Below are positions 33,069-41,851 of a DNA stretch of 58,060 bases, one piece after another; within the stretch, counting starts at the first letter, position 1; each line of letters opens with the position of its first letter. The DNA comes from Streptococcus loxodontisalivarius. Lineage in GTDB: Bacteria; Bacillota; Bacilli; Lactobacillales; Streptococcaceae. Made by a program: the position numbers and the translations under genes. A model generated the notes under the pieces. That model saw only the letters and a list, made by a program, of their open reading frames with translations, was not told where the DNA came from and made no database searches. The stretch spans positions 1 through 58,060 of the forward strand of contig NZ_JAFBEH010000008.1 of assembly GCF_016908645.1 (NCBI RefSeq), in the 5' to 3' direction.

Positions 33069-35030
33069 ATGTTTTATGTGAAACTTGCTAAGTCAAATTT
33101 GGTCAAGTCCCTACAACATTATCTGCCCTTTATGTTGGCAAGCTTGATTCTCTTTTCAATCAGCTGTTCAACTCTTCTAATCTTATTTAGTCCTATCGGT
33201 AAGAGTATGTCAACAGGAGGGATTATCTTAGGACTTGGCGTGGTTGTTCTAAGTTTATTCTCTCTGATTATGGAGGTTTATAGCTACAATATTCTCATGA
33301 AGCAAAGGAGCCGCGAATTTGGACTCTATAATGTTTTGGGGATGAACAAGCGTCAAGTTGGTCTTATTGCCAGCTTAGAGTTGGGGATTATCTATGTACT
33401 CTTGCTTGTGTTTGGTAGTCTTTTTAGCGCTGTTTTTGCTAATTTTCTCTATTTGATTTTTGTGAATTTGATTCACTATGATCAGTTGATTATGACTTAC
33501 TCAGCTCTGCCATTTATCCTAAATATCCTGATTTTTACAGGTATTTTTCTAGTGCTGGAGCTGGTGGGACTTCGACGAATTCTTAAGACCAGTCCGCTGG
33601 AGCTCTTTCGTAAGACTAGTGAGGGCGAGCGTGAGCCAAGGGGAAATATTATCCTAGCCTTTCTGGGGCTTGCCAGTCTGGGAGTGGGCTACTATATTGC
33701 TCTGACGTCAACGAAACTGAGCTCACTTCTTGTCATTATGCGCTTTTTCTTTGCAGTTATCTTTGTTATTGTGGGGACCTATCTCTTCTACATCAGTTTT
33801 ATCGCCTGGTATTTGAAATGGCGCCGTCGCAATAAGGCTTACTACTATAATCCAAGGCATTTCATTCCAATCTCGCAGATGCTTTTTAGAATGAAGCAGA
33901 ATGCCGTTGGACTAGCCAGTATCACGTTACTAGCAGTCATGTCTCTAGTAACCATAGGAACGACGGTAGCCCTCTATACCAATAGCCAGTTCTTGGCTAG
34001 CAGTCGTTTTATCAAAAATACAGCCATTACCTTAGACGGTATTACAGATTATGGTGATCATGGGGACTTGCTTGATCAGGTCTTGACAGATAAGGTGGGC
34101 AATAAGGACACCGTTACCTATACAAGTAGCTTTATCAGTTTGCCTCTTGAAGCGGAGACTCGGTCAGTCACAGTAGATGCCCAGACTTTTGAAAATCTAG
34201 GTTATGGTAATCTGACATTTACCTACCTGATTACTCAAGATGATTTCCGTCGTTTGGGTAATCAAATAGCAGAGCTAACAGATAATCAAGCCCTCTTTTA
34301 TGGTTTGAAGGGAGAGAGCAAGCTCAACAGTTTGACTCTCTTTGGACAGACCTTTGAGGTAAGTAATCTGAAAACAGCTATCTTTCCAGAACTTCAGACA
34401 ACCTATAATGCTTCTCTTCTTGTTGTTGCCAATGCAGAGGTTGCAAATCAGATCAAAGCTAACTTTGATGCTTATATGAACAAGGTAGCAACCGTGGCAA
34501 CAACTTATACGATTCAGGTTGATCTTAGTCAGTCAGAGCTTTCAAAACTGTCTATTAAGCAAGGAATTCTAACAGATAATCAAGGTAACAGTATTGGAAC
34601 GGTTGAAACGCGTCAGGAGTTTCTGGATAGTGTCTATGGTTTTTCTGGAGGTTTCTTGTTCACAGGTGTTCTTCTGGGAACTAGTTTCTTGCTGGGTGCT
34701 GCTTTGATTATCTACTACAAGCAATATGCCGAAGGTCACGAAGATAGGAAGTCCTACCGTATTTTACAAGAGGTAGGGATGAGTCGTTCACAGGTGAAAA
34801 AGACCATCAGTTCTCAACTGTTCCTCCTCTTCTTTATGCCCTTGTTACTAGCTAGCTTGGACTATGCTGTCGCAACACCAATGCTCAAACAGATGCTTCT
34901 TACCTTTGGTGTCATGAATAATAGTATGGTCTATCTAGTCAGCAGCCTTACGGTAGTAGTCATTGGGATCTTCTACTTTGTTATCTATAAGGCAACAAGC
35001 AGAACCTACTATAAACTCATCGAGAGATAA
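33069..35030 (+). CDS. ABC transporter permease (BceB-like, FtsX domain)
   Basis: 653 residues from ATG 33069, preceded by AGGAGGTGACTAGG; the in-frame GTG at 33060 is inside this ribosome-binding site. Ten hydrophobic segments are arranged as 1+3, then 4 up to about residue 315, then a large extracellular domain of about 210 residues (ASSRFIKN...TRQEFLDS), then 3 at the end, the BceB plan. Segment GLYNVLGMNKRQVGLIASLELG is the FtsX cytoplasmic motif. It senses and detoxifies bacitracin-like or lantibiotic compounds together with the TCS downstream. Confidence 0.9.
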   Translation: MFYVKLAKSNLVKSLQHYLPFMLASLILFSISCSTLLILFSPIGKSMSTGGIILGLGVVVLSLFSLIMEVYSYNILMKQRSREFGLYNVLGMNKRQVGLIASLELGIIYVLLLVFGSLFSAVFANFLYLIFVNLIHYDQLIMTYSALPFILNILIFTGIFLVLELVGLRRILKTSPLELFRKTSEGEREPRGNIILAFLGLASLGVGYYIALTSTKLSSLLVIMRFFFAVIFVIVGTYLFYISFIAWYLKWRRRNKAYYYNPRHFIPISQMLFRMKQNAVGLASITLLAVMSLVTIGTTVALYTNSQFLASSRFIKNTAITLDGITDYGDHGDLLDQVLTDKVGNKDTVTYTSSFISLPLEAETRSVTVDAQTFENLGYGNLTFTYLITQDDFRRLGNQIAELTDNQALFYGLKGESKLNSLTLFGQTFEVSNLKTAIFPELQTTYNASLLVVANAEVANQIKANFDAYMNKVATVATTYTIQVDLSQSELSKLSIKQGILTDNQGNSIGTVETRQEFLDSVYGFSGGFLFTGVLLGTSFLLGAALIIYYKQYAEGHEDRKSYRILQEVGMSRSQVKKTISSQLFLLFFMPLLLASLDYAVATPMLKQMLLTFGVMNNSMVYLVSSLTVVVIGIFYFVIYKATSRTYYKLIER

Positions 35031-35033
35031 ATA

Positions 35034-35052
35034 AAGTGACGATTTTTCGTCG
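35034..35052 (+). terminator. Proximal copy of a duplicated terminator hairpin
   Basis: AAGTGACGATTTTTCGTCG, identical to 35378-35396, but followed by TTTCTTGTTGAAG of the family A element rather than a clean T-run. Confidence 0.75.
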
Positions 35053-35377
35053 TTTCTTGTTGAAGACAAAGTCTTTTTTCGATACTTTCCTTAAGTGATG
35101 TCGGACGTCAGGTGAAATTATCCAGTGGATGATTTCAGGAAACCAGGGAATTCCATGACTAATATTTGAGCCAAGTGTCTCAAATATTCCGAGTGTAAGA
35201 AATGCTTTTATATAGGCATTTCTTACACTTTCATCACGGCGGAAGTATCGGGTAAATTCCTAAGACAGTCTCCCAGACTGTCTTAGCACTCACGCTCGCA
35301 TGAAATAGGTCATTTATTTTAAACAAGCAGAGCTTTTGTAGCCAATTCCGTTGAAAATTAGGTTTGTCTACATTCTG
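35053..35377 (+). repeat. Family A intergenic element, copy 6
   Basis: 325 bases between the ABC operon and its two-component genes. Arms CTAAGACAGTC/GACTGTCTTAG, AATATTTGAG/CTCAAATATT and GTGTAAGAAATGC/GCATTTCTTACAC are all complete, as is the closing helix. Both family ends are present. Confidence 0.92.
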
Positions 35378-35403
35378 AAGTGACGATTTTTCGTCGCTTT
35401 TTT
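35378..35403 (+). terminator. Distal, functional copy of the duplicated terminator
   Basis: The same 19 bases as 35034-35052, followed by CTTTTTTT. It separates the ABC operon from the response regulator gene. Confidence 0.85.
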
Positions 35404-35429
35404 GCTAGAATAAAAGAAAAAGGGGGACC

Positions 35430-36092
35430 ATGACAGTGAGTAAAATTTTTATTGTAGAAGATGATCAGACTATTCTTGACTTGTTGACTGACCATTTGTC
35501 TCAGTCCTATACGATTTACCGTGTTCAGAATTTCCGAGCGATCAAGCAGGAGATTGATGAGGTCAGACCAGATCTTATCCTGATGGATATTACACTTCCC
35601 TACTTTAACGGTTTTTACTGGACAACAGAGATTCGTAAAACGCAGACGGTTCCCATTATCTTTATCTCATCGAGTGATGATGAGATGGATATGGTCATGG
35701 CTCTGAATATGGGTGGTGATGATTTTATTTCCAAGCCCTTTTCCCTAACTGTTTTGGAAGCCAAGTTGTCAGCCTTTCTAAGACGTGTCCAACAGTTCAG
35801 TACAGACACTTATCAACTGGAGGAATTCAGCCTCAATCATGAAGGGATCCTATCTGGAAAGGGCCAGTCTGTTAATCTCTCCCCGACTGAGAATAAGATT
35901 CTAACGATTTTATTTGCCAGTCTAGGTCAGGTTGTCCCTAAGGAAACCCTCCTAAAAAAACTGTGGGAGCATGAGGATTTTATCGATCAAAATACCCTCA
36001 GTGTTAATATGACGAGATTGCGCAAGAAGGTCACATCAATTGGCTTTAATCATATCCATACGGTGAGAGGAGTAGGCTATTTATTACAATGA
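35430..36092 (+). CDS. OmpR-family response regulator (BceR-like)
   Basis: 220 residues. The receiver domain has the acidic pair VEDD, phospho-acceptor Asp in LILMDITLPYFNG, and the Lys in FISKPF. The C-terminal winged helix (SPTENKILTILFASLGQVVPKETLLKKLWEHEDFIDQNTLSVNMTRLRKK) is of OmpR/PhoB type. AGGGGGACC precedes the ATG. It overlaps the kinase gene by four bases (ATGA). It probably activates the operon at 31555-35030. Confidence 0.92.
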   Translation: MTVSKIFIVEDDQTILDLLTDHLSQSYTIYRVQNFRAIKQEIDEVRPDLILMDITLPYFNGFYWTTEIRKTQTVPIIFISSSDDEMDMVMALNMGGDDFISKPFSLTVLEAKLSAFLRRVQQFSTDTYQLEEFSLNHEGILSGKGQSVNLSPTENKILTILFASLGQVVPKETLLKKLWEHEDFIDQNTLSVNMTRLRKKVTSIGFNHIHTVRGVGYLLQ

Positions 36093-37042
36093 TTTTGAAG
36101 TTTTTTAAAGAGTATCTGGCTTGGTATATTACCTACATGGTCTTACTTTTCCTATTTTACGCTACCTTTTACCTCTACCAGTTACCCATGGCTTATTTTG
36201 GGATGAGCTTGGTTTTCAACTTGGTCCTTTTTAGCTTGTTTTCTGCCTTTCAATACTACCAGTTTTCACGGAAAATGCTGACGCTGAGAGATTTGAGAGA
36301 TAGCGACAGCTTTGATTTCAACCTAAGACCAAGCGACCTTGCTTATAGGGAGCTTTTGATGAAGCAGAAGCGCTTAAGCGACGAAGATTATGCTCAAATC
36401 AAGTCGCAACTAGAACAGAGCCAGGCCATGATTAAGCTCTGGTCTCATCAGATGAAGGTCCCCTTATCAGCTCTATCTCTGATGAGCCAAACCAATCGTT
36501 TAGAGCAGTCTGAGGTGGATCAACAGCTCACGTATCTTCAGCAGTATGTTGAGACTCTGCTGACCTACCTGAAGTTTCATCAGCACAAGGATGATTTTCG
36601 ATTTGAGCAGGTTTCGGTGCGCCGTCTCGTTTTGGACTTGGTCAAAAAGAATGCCGTATCTTGCTTAGCCAAGGAACTCTCGGTGACAGTAGATGGGGAC
36701 TGGCTCTTGGTTACTGATGGCAAATGGCTGAGCTTTGCCTTGGGACAAATCCTAGATAATGCCATCAAGTATTCCAAAAAAGGTGGACAGATCCATATTC
36801 AGATAAGAGACCAGGAAATCAGCCTTCAAGATCAGGGAATTGGTATCTTAGAAGAAGACCTCCCTCGCTTGTTTGAAGAAGGCTTCACAGGCTTTAACGG
36901 ACATGAGCATAAGAAGGCGACAGGACTAGGACTCTATATCTCGAAACAAATTCTGGATAGCCTGACCTTAGACATCAAGATAGACAGTCAGATTGATATA
37001 GGAACGACTGTTCGTATCCTTAAGACAGAAAAAAGAAGTTAA
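36089..37042 (+). CDS. Intramembrane-sensing histidine kinase (BceS-like)
   Basis: 317 residues. Two membrane helices in the first 60 residues are joined by only a few residues, so there is no extracellular sensor; this is the BceS group, which listens to the ABC permease. The phospho-His is in LWSHQMKVPLSAL, and the ATPase has N box QILDNAIKYSKKG, DQGIGI and TGLGLYISKQIL. It phosphorylates the preceding regulator. A shared terminator follows. Confidence 0.92.
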   Translation: MILKFFKEYLAWYITYMVLLFLFYATFYLYQLPMAYFGMSLVFNLVLFSLFSAFQYYQFSRKMLTLRDLRDSDSFDFNLRPSDLAYRELLMKQKRLSDEDYAQIKSQLEQSQAMIKLWSHQMKVPLSALSLMSQTNRLEQSEVDQQLTYLQQYVETLLTYLKFHQHKDDFRFEQVSVRRLVLDLVKKNAVSCLAKELSVTVDGDWLLVTDGKWLSFALGQILDNAIKYSKKGGQIHIQIRDQEISLQDQGIGILEEDLPRLFEEGFTGFNGHEHKKATGLGLYISKQILDSLTLDIKIDSQIDIGTTVRILKTEKRS

Positions 37043-37070
37043 TCGCAGGATTAACTTCTTTTTTCTGTCT
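37023..37070. terminator. Bidirectional terminator with 22-bp perfect stem
   Basis: AGACAGAAAAAAGAAGTTAA(TC) and (GA)TTAACTTCTTTTTTCTGTCT pair around GCAG. A-run and T-run serve both the kinase (plus) and the M42 peptidase (minus). The left arm includes the last codons of the kinase gene. Confidence 0.93.
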
Positions 37071-38107
37071 TAATCAATAACTGGGCTCTTGAGGTAGGCG
37101 TCAACTAGGCGTTCGGTTGCTTGGACGGAGTCTGTATGTGTGCGCTCGTAAGAGTGGCTAGATTCGATACCAGCGCCGAGTAGGGCGTGTTTGACTTCGG
37201 CACCTGCACGCATGGCAGCAGAGGCATCGCTACCGTAGTAAGGGTAGATGTCTAGTTTATAAGGAATGTCGTTGGCTTGGCAAAGGGCAACCATGTGCTG
37301 GCGAAGCTCATAGTGGTAGGGACCAGAGCCGTCCTTGACACAGATTGAGACGGTGTACTCATCAGTAGCCTGATCGTCTCCCATGGCTCCCATGTCAACC
37401 GCCAGATACTCAACGGCTTGAGCTGGCAGGCTTGAATTGGCACCGTGACCGACCTCCTCAAAGGCTGAGAAGTAGAAGTGAGTGGTGTGTGGCAACTGCA
37501 CATTTTCTTCTTTGTAGGTTTTAAGCAGTTCGATGAGAATAGCTGCGCTGACCTTGTCATCAAGGTGACGAGATTTGATAAAGCCTGACTCAGTGACTAC
37601 AACACGAGGGTCAAAGGAGATGAAGTCTCCGACTTCGATGCCTAGAGCGCGTGTTTCTTCGGCAGTGGTTACTTTTTCATCTAGACGAATTTCCATATTG
37701 TCCTGCGTACGTTCAGCAGTTCCAGCATCGCGATAGACATGGACAGAAGTTTGGTGGATAAGGATAGTTCCTGAAATTTCTCTACCGTTTTTAGCCACGT
37801 GAACGGTACAATTTTCCCCTTCGATGGCATTGTAGACAAAACCACCGACCAAGGCGAGTTTGAGACGACCGTCAGGTTTGATGGCACGAACCATGGCACC
37901 AAGAGTATCCAGATGGGCTGTTACGATACGGTGTTTACTGTCATCTTTCCCTTTGACAGAGACCATAAGCCCACCCTTGTTGGTTCTTGTGACATCATAG
38001 CCGAAAGATTGGATTTCAGCTTGAACATAGTCCATGATTTTGCGGGTAAAGCCTGTTGGTGATGGGGTATTGGTCAGTTTAGTGATATAATCAACGGTTG
38101 TTTTCAT
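37070..38107 (-). CDS. pepA: M42 family metallo-aminopeptidase (glutamyl aminopeptidase, PepA type)
   Basis: 345 residues, the family length. Metal ligands are visible in order: His in VTAHLDTLG, Asp in RHLDDKV, the Glu pair in SAFEEVGHGAN, Asp in AVDMGAMG, and His in GIESSHSYERTH. It trims N-terminal residues, classically Glu/Asp, from peptides in the cytoplasm as a dodecamer. AAGGAGACTTT precedes the ATG. nrdI ends 10 bases upstream, so both are leftward in one operon. Assignment to glutamyl specificity follows lactic acid bacterial PepA and is likely rather than proven. Confidence 0.88.
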   Translation of the reverse strand: MKTTVDYITKLTNTPSPTGFTRKIMDYVQAEIQSFGYDVTRTNKGGLMVSVKGKDDSKHRIVTAHLDTLGAMVRAIKPDGRLKLALVGGFVYNAIEGENCTVHVAKNGREISGTILIHQTSVHVYRDAGTAERTQDNMEIRLDEKVTTAEETRALGIEVGDFISFDPRVVVTESGFIKSRHLDDKVSAAILIELLKTYKEENVQLPHTTHFYFSAFEEVGHGANSSLPAQAVEYLAVDMGAMGDDQATDEYTVSICVKDGSGPYHYELRQHMVALCQANDIPYKLDIYPYYGSDASAAMRAGAEVKHALLGAGIESSHSYERTHTDSVQATERLVDAYLKSPVID

Positions 38108-38116
38108 AAAGTCTCC

Positions 38117-38569
38117 TTATTTTGAAAAATTTGCCTGCGCTTCTAAGATGATGGCAGCTAGGCGTTCGATATCTGAGATGGTGCCACGCAACTCGAAGTC
38201 GCCCAGCATTGGGAAGCCAAAGCGTTTACTATATTGTTTGGCAGTCAGACAATACTGGTTGTTGAAGTTGCGGTTGCCTGAACCGATGATACCAAAGCAG
38301 TTGCGGTAGTTGTCATGACTAGCGATAAAGTCATCCAGAGGATTGGTCAAAATCTCGACATCTCCTGTGTCAACACCATTTCCCCCTTCAAGATAGGTGG
38401 GCAAGATAGCGACAAAAGGCTCTTCGACAGGGAAGGTTTGGTGATCCAATTCTTTGATATTGATTTGTCGAGTTGTGATATTTTGAAAGGCAAGGTAGTC
38501 AGAGAGTCGTTTGACAAAGCTGAGCGTATTGCCACTGAGACTGATAAAAACGATGGTTAGTTGAGACAT
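38117..38569 (-). CDS. nrdI: Flavodoxin-like NrdI (class Ib ribonucleotide reductase maturation)
   Basis: 150 residues. The FMN-binding loop [13 protein letters not shown], the middle segment [11 protein letters not shown], and [25 protein letters not shown] match NrdI. NrdI supplies oxidant for the Mn2 tyrosyl radical cofactor of NrdF. nrdE and nrdF are not in the window. In streptococci a separate nrdI-like gene apart from nrdHEF is common. AGAAGCCTATGTCTC shows AGAAG before the start on the minus strand. Confidence 0.88.
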   Translation of the reverse strand: MSQLTIVFISLSGNTLSFVKRLSDYLAFQNITTRQINIKELDHQTFPVEEPFVAILPTYLEGGNGVDTGDVEILTNPLDDFIASHDNYRNCFGIIGSGNRNFNNQYCLTAKQYSKRFGFPMLGDFELRGTISDIERLAAIILEAQANFSK

Positions 38570-38644
38570 AGGCTTCTCTTTTCTGTGAAATTCTTGTTTT
38601 TATTTTAGCACGAGAGGGTGTCTTTTTCAACGAGCAGAAAAAGA

Positions 38645-38671
38645 ACTGAGTCAGTCTTAACTAACTCAGTT
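38645..38671 (-). terminator. Distal terminator of the LPXTG nucleotidase gene
   Basis: AACTGAGT and ACTCAGTT pair around a 12-base loop; on the minus strand it is followed by CTTTTTC. It lies beyond family A copy 7 and shares ACTGAGTTAGT with the proximal hairpin at 39012. Confidence 0.65.
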
Positions 38672-39011
38672 CTGGCTGAATACAAAGTTTTTTTCGATAC
38701 TTTCCTTAAGTGATGTCGGACGTCAGCGAATCCCTACGGAATTCCATGACTAATATTTGAGCCTAAAGTCTCAAATATTCCGAGTGTGAGAAATGCCTAT
38801 TTAAAAGCATTTCTCACACTTTCATCACGGCGGAAGTATCAAGTAAATGCCTAAGAAAGCCTCCCAGACAGTCTTGATGAAAGCTATGCTTTCTCTATTC
38901 CCCACCTAAAACAGTTTGGAAGACTGTTTTAGCACTCCGCTCGTATAAATCGGTCATTAATTTTAAATAAGCAGAGTTTTTGTATCCAATTCTGTTGAAG
39001 GTTTGTCTACA
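38672..39011 (+). repeat. Family A intergenic element, copy 7
   Basis: 340 bases between nrdI and the nucleotidase gene (gene-less stretch 38570-39036). Core arms GTGTGAGAAATGC/GCATTTCTCACAC and AATATTTGAG/CTCAAATATT pair. The right part is disrupted by an extra AT-rich insertion with AAAACAGT/ACTGTTTT arms near 38907-38934. Confidence 0.88.
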
Positions 39012-39034
39012 TTAAGACTAACTCAGTCTTAATG
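39012..39034 (-). terminator. Proximal terminator-like hairpin of the nucleotidase gene
   Basis: ATTAAGACT and AGTCTTAAT are perfect arms around AACTC. On the minus strand family A sequence (GTAGACAAACC), not a T-run, follows. Confidence 0.7.
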
Positions 39035-39036
39035 GT

Positions 39037-41574
39037 TCACTGTTTGCGTTTTTTGATGCTTGTAAATCCTAGGAGTCCAAGGATGCTAAGTCCCAAAAGA
39101 CTGAGTGCATTACCTTCTTGGCTAGCTGTTTGAGGGAGTTGATTCTGCTCAGCAGTTGGTGTTTGCTTAGCAGATTTGGCTACTGTTTGTTTTTGAGCTA
39201 GTGTTTCTTGATAGGCTTTAGCAACTGTCTGATAGATGTCCTGTTTAGTTTCTTCGCTTAAGCTTTGCTTGTTTGTAGGATCTTGATTTTGGTTCTGATC
39301 ATTAGTGTCAGTGCTGTCTTGACTGTCGTCTTTAGCTTTTTCAACATAGACAAATTGGAAGACACCAAAACCTTCGCTGTCAGAAGCTCCCAAGTAGTTA
39401 ATATTTGCCATATTGCTGATAAGGCTTTGAGCAGTGTCAGCAGTGAGGAAGCGAAGATCTAGCCCCTTGATGCTGTCTGTGAAAGTCCAGTTGGCATCCG
39501 CAGATGGATTGATTGTCTTCTCTGCAACGATATAGTTGATAATAACTTGGCGATTTTCAAGATTGAGGAGATAGTTGACGCTGGCATTTCTAACACCTGG
39601 GAAGTTACCGCTAGCACGGTAGTTGTTGCTGATAACCATGAATTCCTGATCATCAGTGACATCCTGACCTTGGTATTTTAGGTTACGGACACGACTAGCG
39701 TCAGCATTGACCAATTTACCGTCCTTGTCATACTTGTTAGGTTGTGTGATGTCATACTCGTAAGTCACGCCGTCAATCACATCAAAGTTGTAGGTACGAT
39801 AGTCGGTATTAACGAGGTTTTGTGGTTCTGTGCTAGTTGGATCCACTTGGTTAAATTGTCCTGCTGACATTTCCAACCATTCTTTCAAGTCGGCACCAGT
39901 GATTTTCAAGATAGCAGCGACATTGTCGTAGAGATAGAGGTCGGCTACATTCTTGATGGCAATAGGCCCTGCTGGAATGTCAGTATAGGCTGTCGCATCG
40001 TTACGAGTTCCTGCCTTGAATGGCGCAGCTGCTGAAAGAAGCGGAAGGTTAGCATACTCAGTTCCTGCTAGTTCTTGCTTAGCATACCAAAGTTGGGCAT
40101 TATTAACGATTTGAATAGAAGGGTCGTCTTGAACGAGAGCAAAGTAGCTGTTGATAGGAGCAGTTGTTGTTCCGACTTCTTGACGGACATAGGCAATAGT
40201 ACCGTTGTGTGCTTCTTGTGCGATTTCAATTACTCGGCTATCAGCAACATCTGATTTGGTATCGATTTTACGGATTTGTCCCTTGCTGTCTGTGACCTGC
40301 CATTTACCGTCTGTGTAGGTAAGTGATAGGTCGATAATACCGAGGTGGTCACCGTATTTACCTGCCATGGTTACTGGAGTGCCGTTGATTTTACCGTTGA
40401 TGCCATCAACACCAGGAAGGGATTCGTAACTTCCTGTCCCGTCGCCTGATGGGAAGGTTGCATGAGAGTGACCTGTGACAACAGCATCAACACCTTCAAT
40501 ACCAGCGATTTGGTAGCCTTCATTTTCCTCGCCAACTTCATATTGATCATCTCCGATACCTGAGTGAGAGAGGACAAGGACGATATCAGCGCCAGCTTGA
40601 CGCATTTCTGGAACAACCTTAGTGATAGCTTGGACAGAATCTTCAACAATAACCTTACCTTCAAGATTTGCCTTATCCCAGCTCAAGATCTGAGGAGGCA
40701 CAATTCCTGTGATACCAATTTTGAGGGTCACAGGTTTTCCTTCTGTATCTGTAAAGGTTTTGGTAATGATTTCGTAAGTCTTGTAAAGAGGTTCCTTAGT
40801 CGTTGCGTCCAAGACATTGGCATTGACGATTGGAAGATTTGCTGTGGCAATCAGACGACCGAGGAAATCCAAACCGTAGTTAAATTCGTGGTTACCAAGG
40901 GTAGAAGCATCGTAACCTAGCGCATTCAAGGCTTGGTACATAGGGTGTTCTTCGTCAGCTTGAACGGGATCGATGATAGCTTCGTAAGTTCCAAGTGGTG
41001 TGCCTTGGATAATATCCCCATTGTCAACAAGGACAACATTGCTATTTTCAGCCTTAGCCGCCTCAATCAGCACAGCTGTTTTTGCCAAACCAACAGACTG
41101 AGATGCCTTGTCTTGATAGTAGTCGTAGTTGACAAGGTTGGTGTGGAGGTCCGTTGTAGAAAGGATGCGAACATTGACACTCTCACCTTCGACTGCCTGA
41201 CTTGTCGTGCTGTCGTTGCTGCTTGCAGTTGTGGCTTCCGTGACTGGGCTAGCTACTTGACCGCTTTCTTCCAGATTTTCTGTACTTGTAGCAATAGCAG
41301 AGCTGTCAGCCACTGGGCTTGTGCTAATATTTGTTTCTGCACTAGCATCAGCAGTAGTCTGAGCAGAGCTCGTTGCATTTGCATCAAGACTGCTATCTGT
41401 AAGGGTGCTGTTAGCACTGGCTTCAGTAGCACTAGTGTCGCTACTTGTCACAACTTCAGTTGTGTCAGTGGGACGTGTTGTTTCAACCTCGTCAGCCTTT
41501 ACAAGTTGACTAGAAGTTGCTAAAACAAGTGCAGACAGTAGGACTGCACTTTTGGGGATATAAGATTTTGCCAT
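39037..41574 (-). CDS. cdnP: Cell-wall-anchored cyclic (di)nucleotide phosphodiesterase/3'-nucleotidase (CpdB/CdnP-like)
   Basis: 845 residues from ATG 41574; the ATG two codons upstream is too close to AAGGA. Signal peptide, Ser/Thr/Ala-rich linker (25-125), metallophosphatase domain with DLHTNL, DNGDIIQGTP, GNHEFNYGLDFL and GHSHATFP, a C-terminal 5'-nucleotidase domain (about 450-700), then LPQTA, a hydrophobic helix and KKRKQ. Relatives are CdnP of group B streptococcus and SntA of S. suis, which hydrolyse extracellular cyclic nucleotides and can blunt host sensing of bacterial c-di-AMP. The LPQTA variant of LPXTG is a known sortase A substrate type. Monocistronic with a consensus-like promoter. 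Confidence 0.88.
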   Translation of the reverse strand: MAKSYIPKSAVLLSALVLATSSQLVKADEVETTRPTDTTEVVTSSDTSATEASANSTLTDSSLDANATSSAQTTADASAETNISTSPVADSSAIATSTENLEESGQVASPVTEATTASSNDSTTSQAVEGESVNVRILSTTDLHTNLVNYDYYQDKASQSVGLAKTAVLIEAAKAENSNVVLVDNGDIIQGTPLGTYEAIIDPVQADEEHPMYQALNALGYDASTLGNHEFNYGLDFLGRLIATANLPIVNANVLDATTKEPLYKTYEIITKTFTDTEGKPVTLKIGITGIVPPQILSWDKANLEGKVIVEDSVQAITKVVPEMRQAGADIVLVLSHSGIGDDQYEVGEENEGYQIAGIEGVDAVVTGHSHATFPSGDGTGSYESLPGVDGINGKINGTPVTMAGKYGDHLGIIDLSLTYTDGKWQVTDSKGQIRKIDTKSDVADSRVIEIAQEAHNGTIAYVRQEVGTTTAPINSYFALVQDDPSIQIVNNAQLWYAKQELAGTEYANLPLLSAAAPFKAGTRNDATAYTDIPAGPIAIKNVADLYLYDNVAAILKITGADLKEWLEMSAGQFNQVDPTSTEPQNLVNTDYRTYNFDVIDGVTYEYDITQPNKYDKDGKLVNADASRVRNLKYQGQDVTDDQEFMVISNNYRASGNFPGVRNASVNYLLNLENRQVIINYIVAEKTINPSADANWTFTDSIKGLDLRFLTADTAQSLISNMANINYLGASDSEGFGVFQFVYVEKAKDDSQDSTDTNDQNQNQDPTNKQSLSEETKQDIYQTVAKAYQETLAQKQTVAKSAKQTPTAEQNQLPQTASQEGNALSLLGLSILGLLGFTSIKKRKQ

Positions 41575-41608
41575 AAACATTTCCTTTTTCTAATTTCTTT
41601 TCTTAGCT

Positions 41609-41637
41609 ATTATATAAAATGAAAACCTATTCATCAA
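41609..41637 (-). promoter_or_regulatory. Promoter of the cdnP-like gene
   Basis: On the minus strand TTGATG (41632-41637) and TATAAT (41609-41614) are 17 bases apart, 35 bases before the start codon. Confidence 0.72.
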
Positions 41638-41851
41638 GCTTTCAAAGAAGAATTGCGTTTCAAAGGCGAATATTTTTAAAATTTAATGGATATATTGTTC
41701 GATTTGGTAGAGGTTTAGAATCAAGCCTTTCTTAAAAGAGTCTATCTTTTTAGGACTGTGGATTTTATAGCCAAGTCTTTTTTCCTTTTGCATTAAAAAG
41801 TGGTAAAATAGGTAACAATATTATTATTTTCTAGTAAAAAGAGGACTAAGT

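Noticed and set aside
31640..37042. Bacteriocin production and immunity locus
   Set aside because: The ABC transporter is BceAB-like (no peptidase domain), the kinase has no pheromone-receptor domain, and no double-glycine peptide is present.
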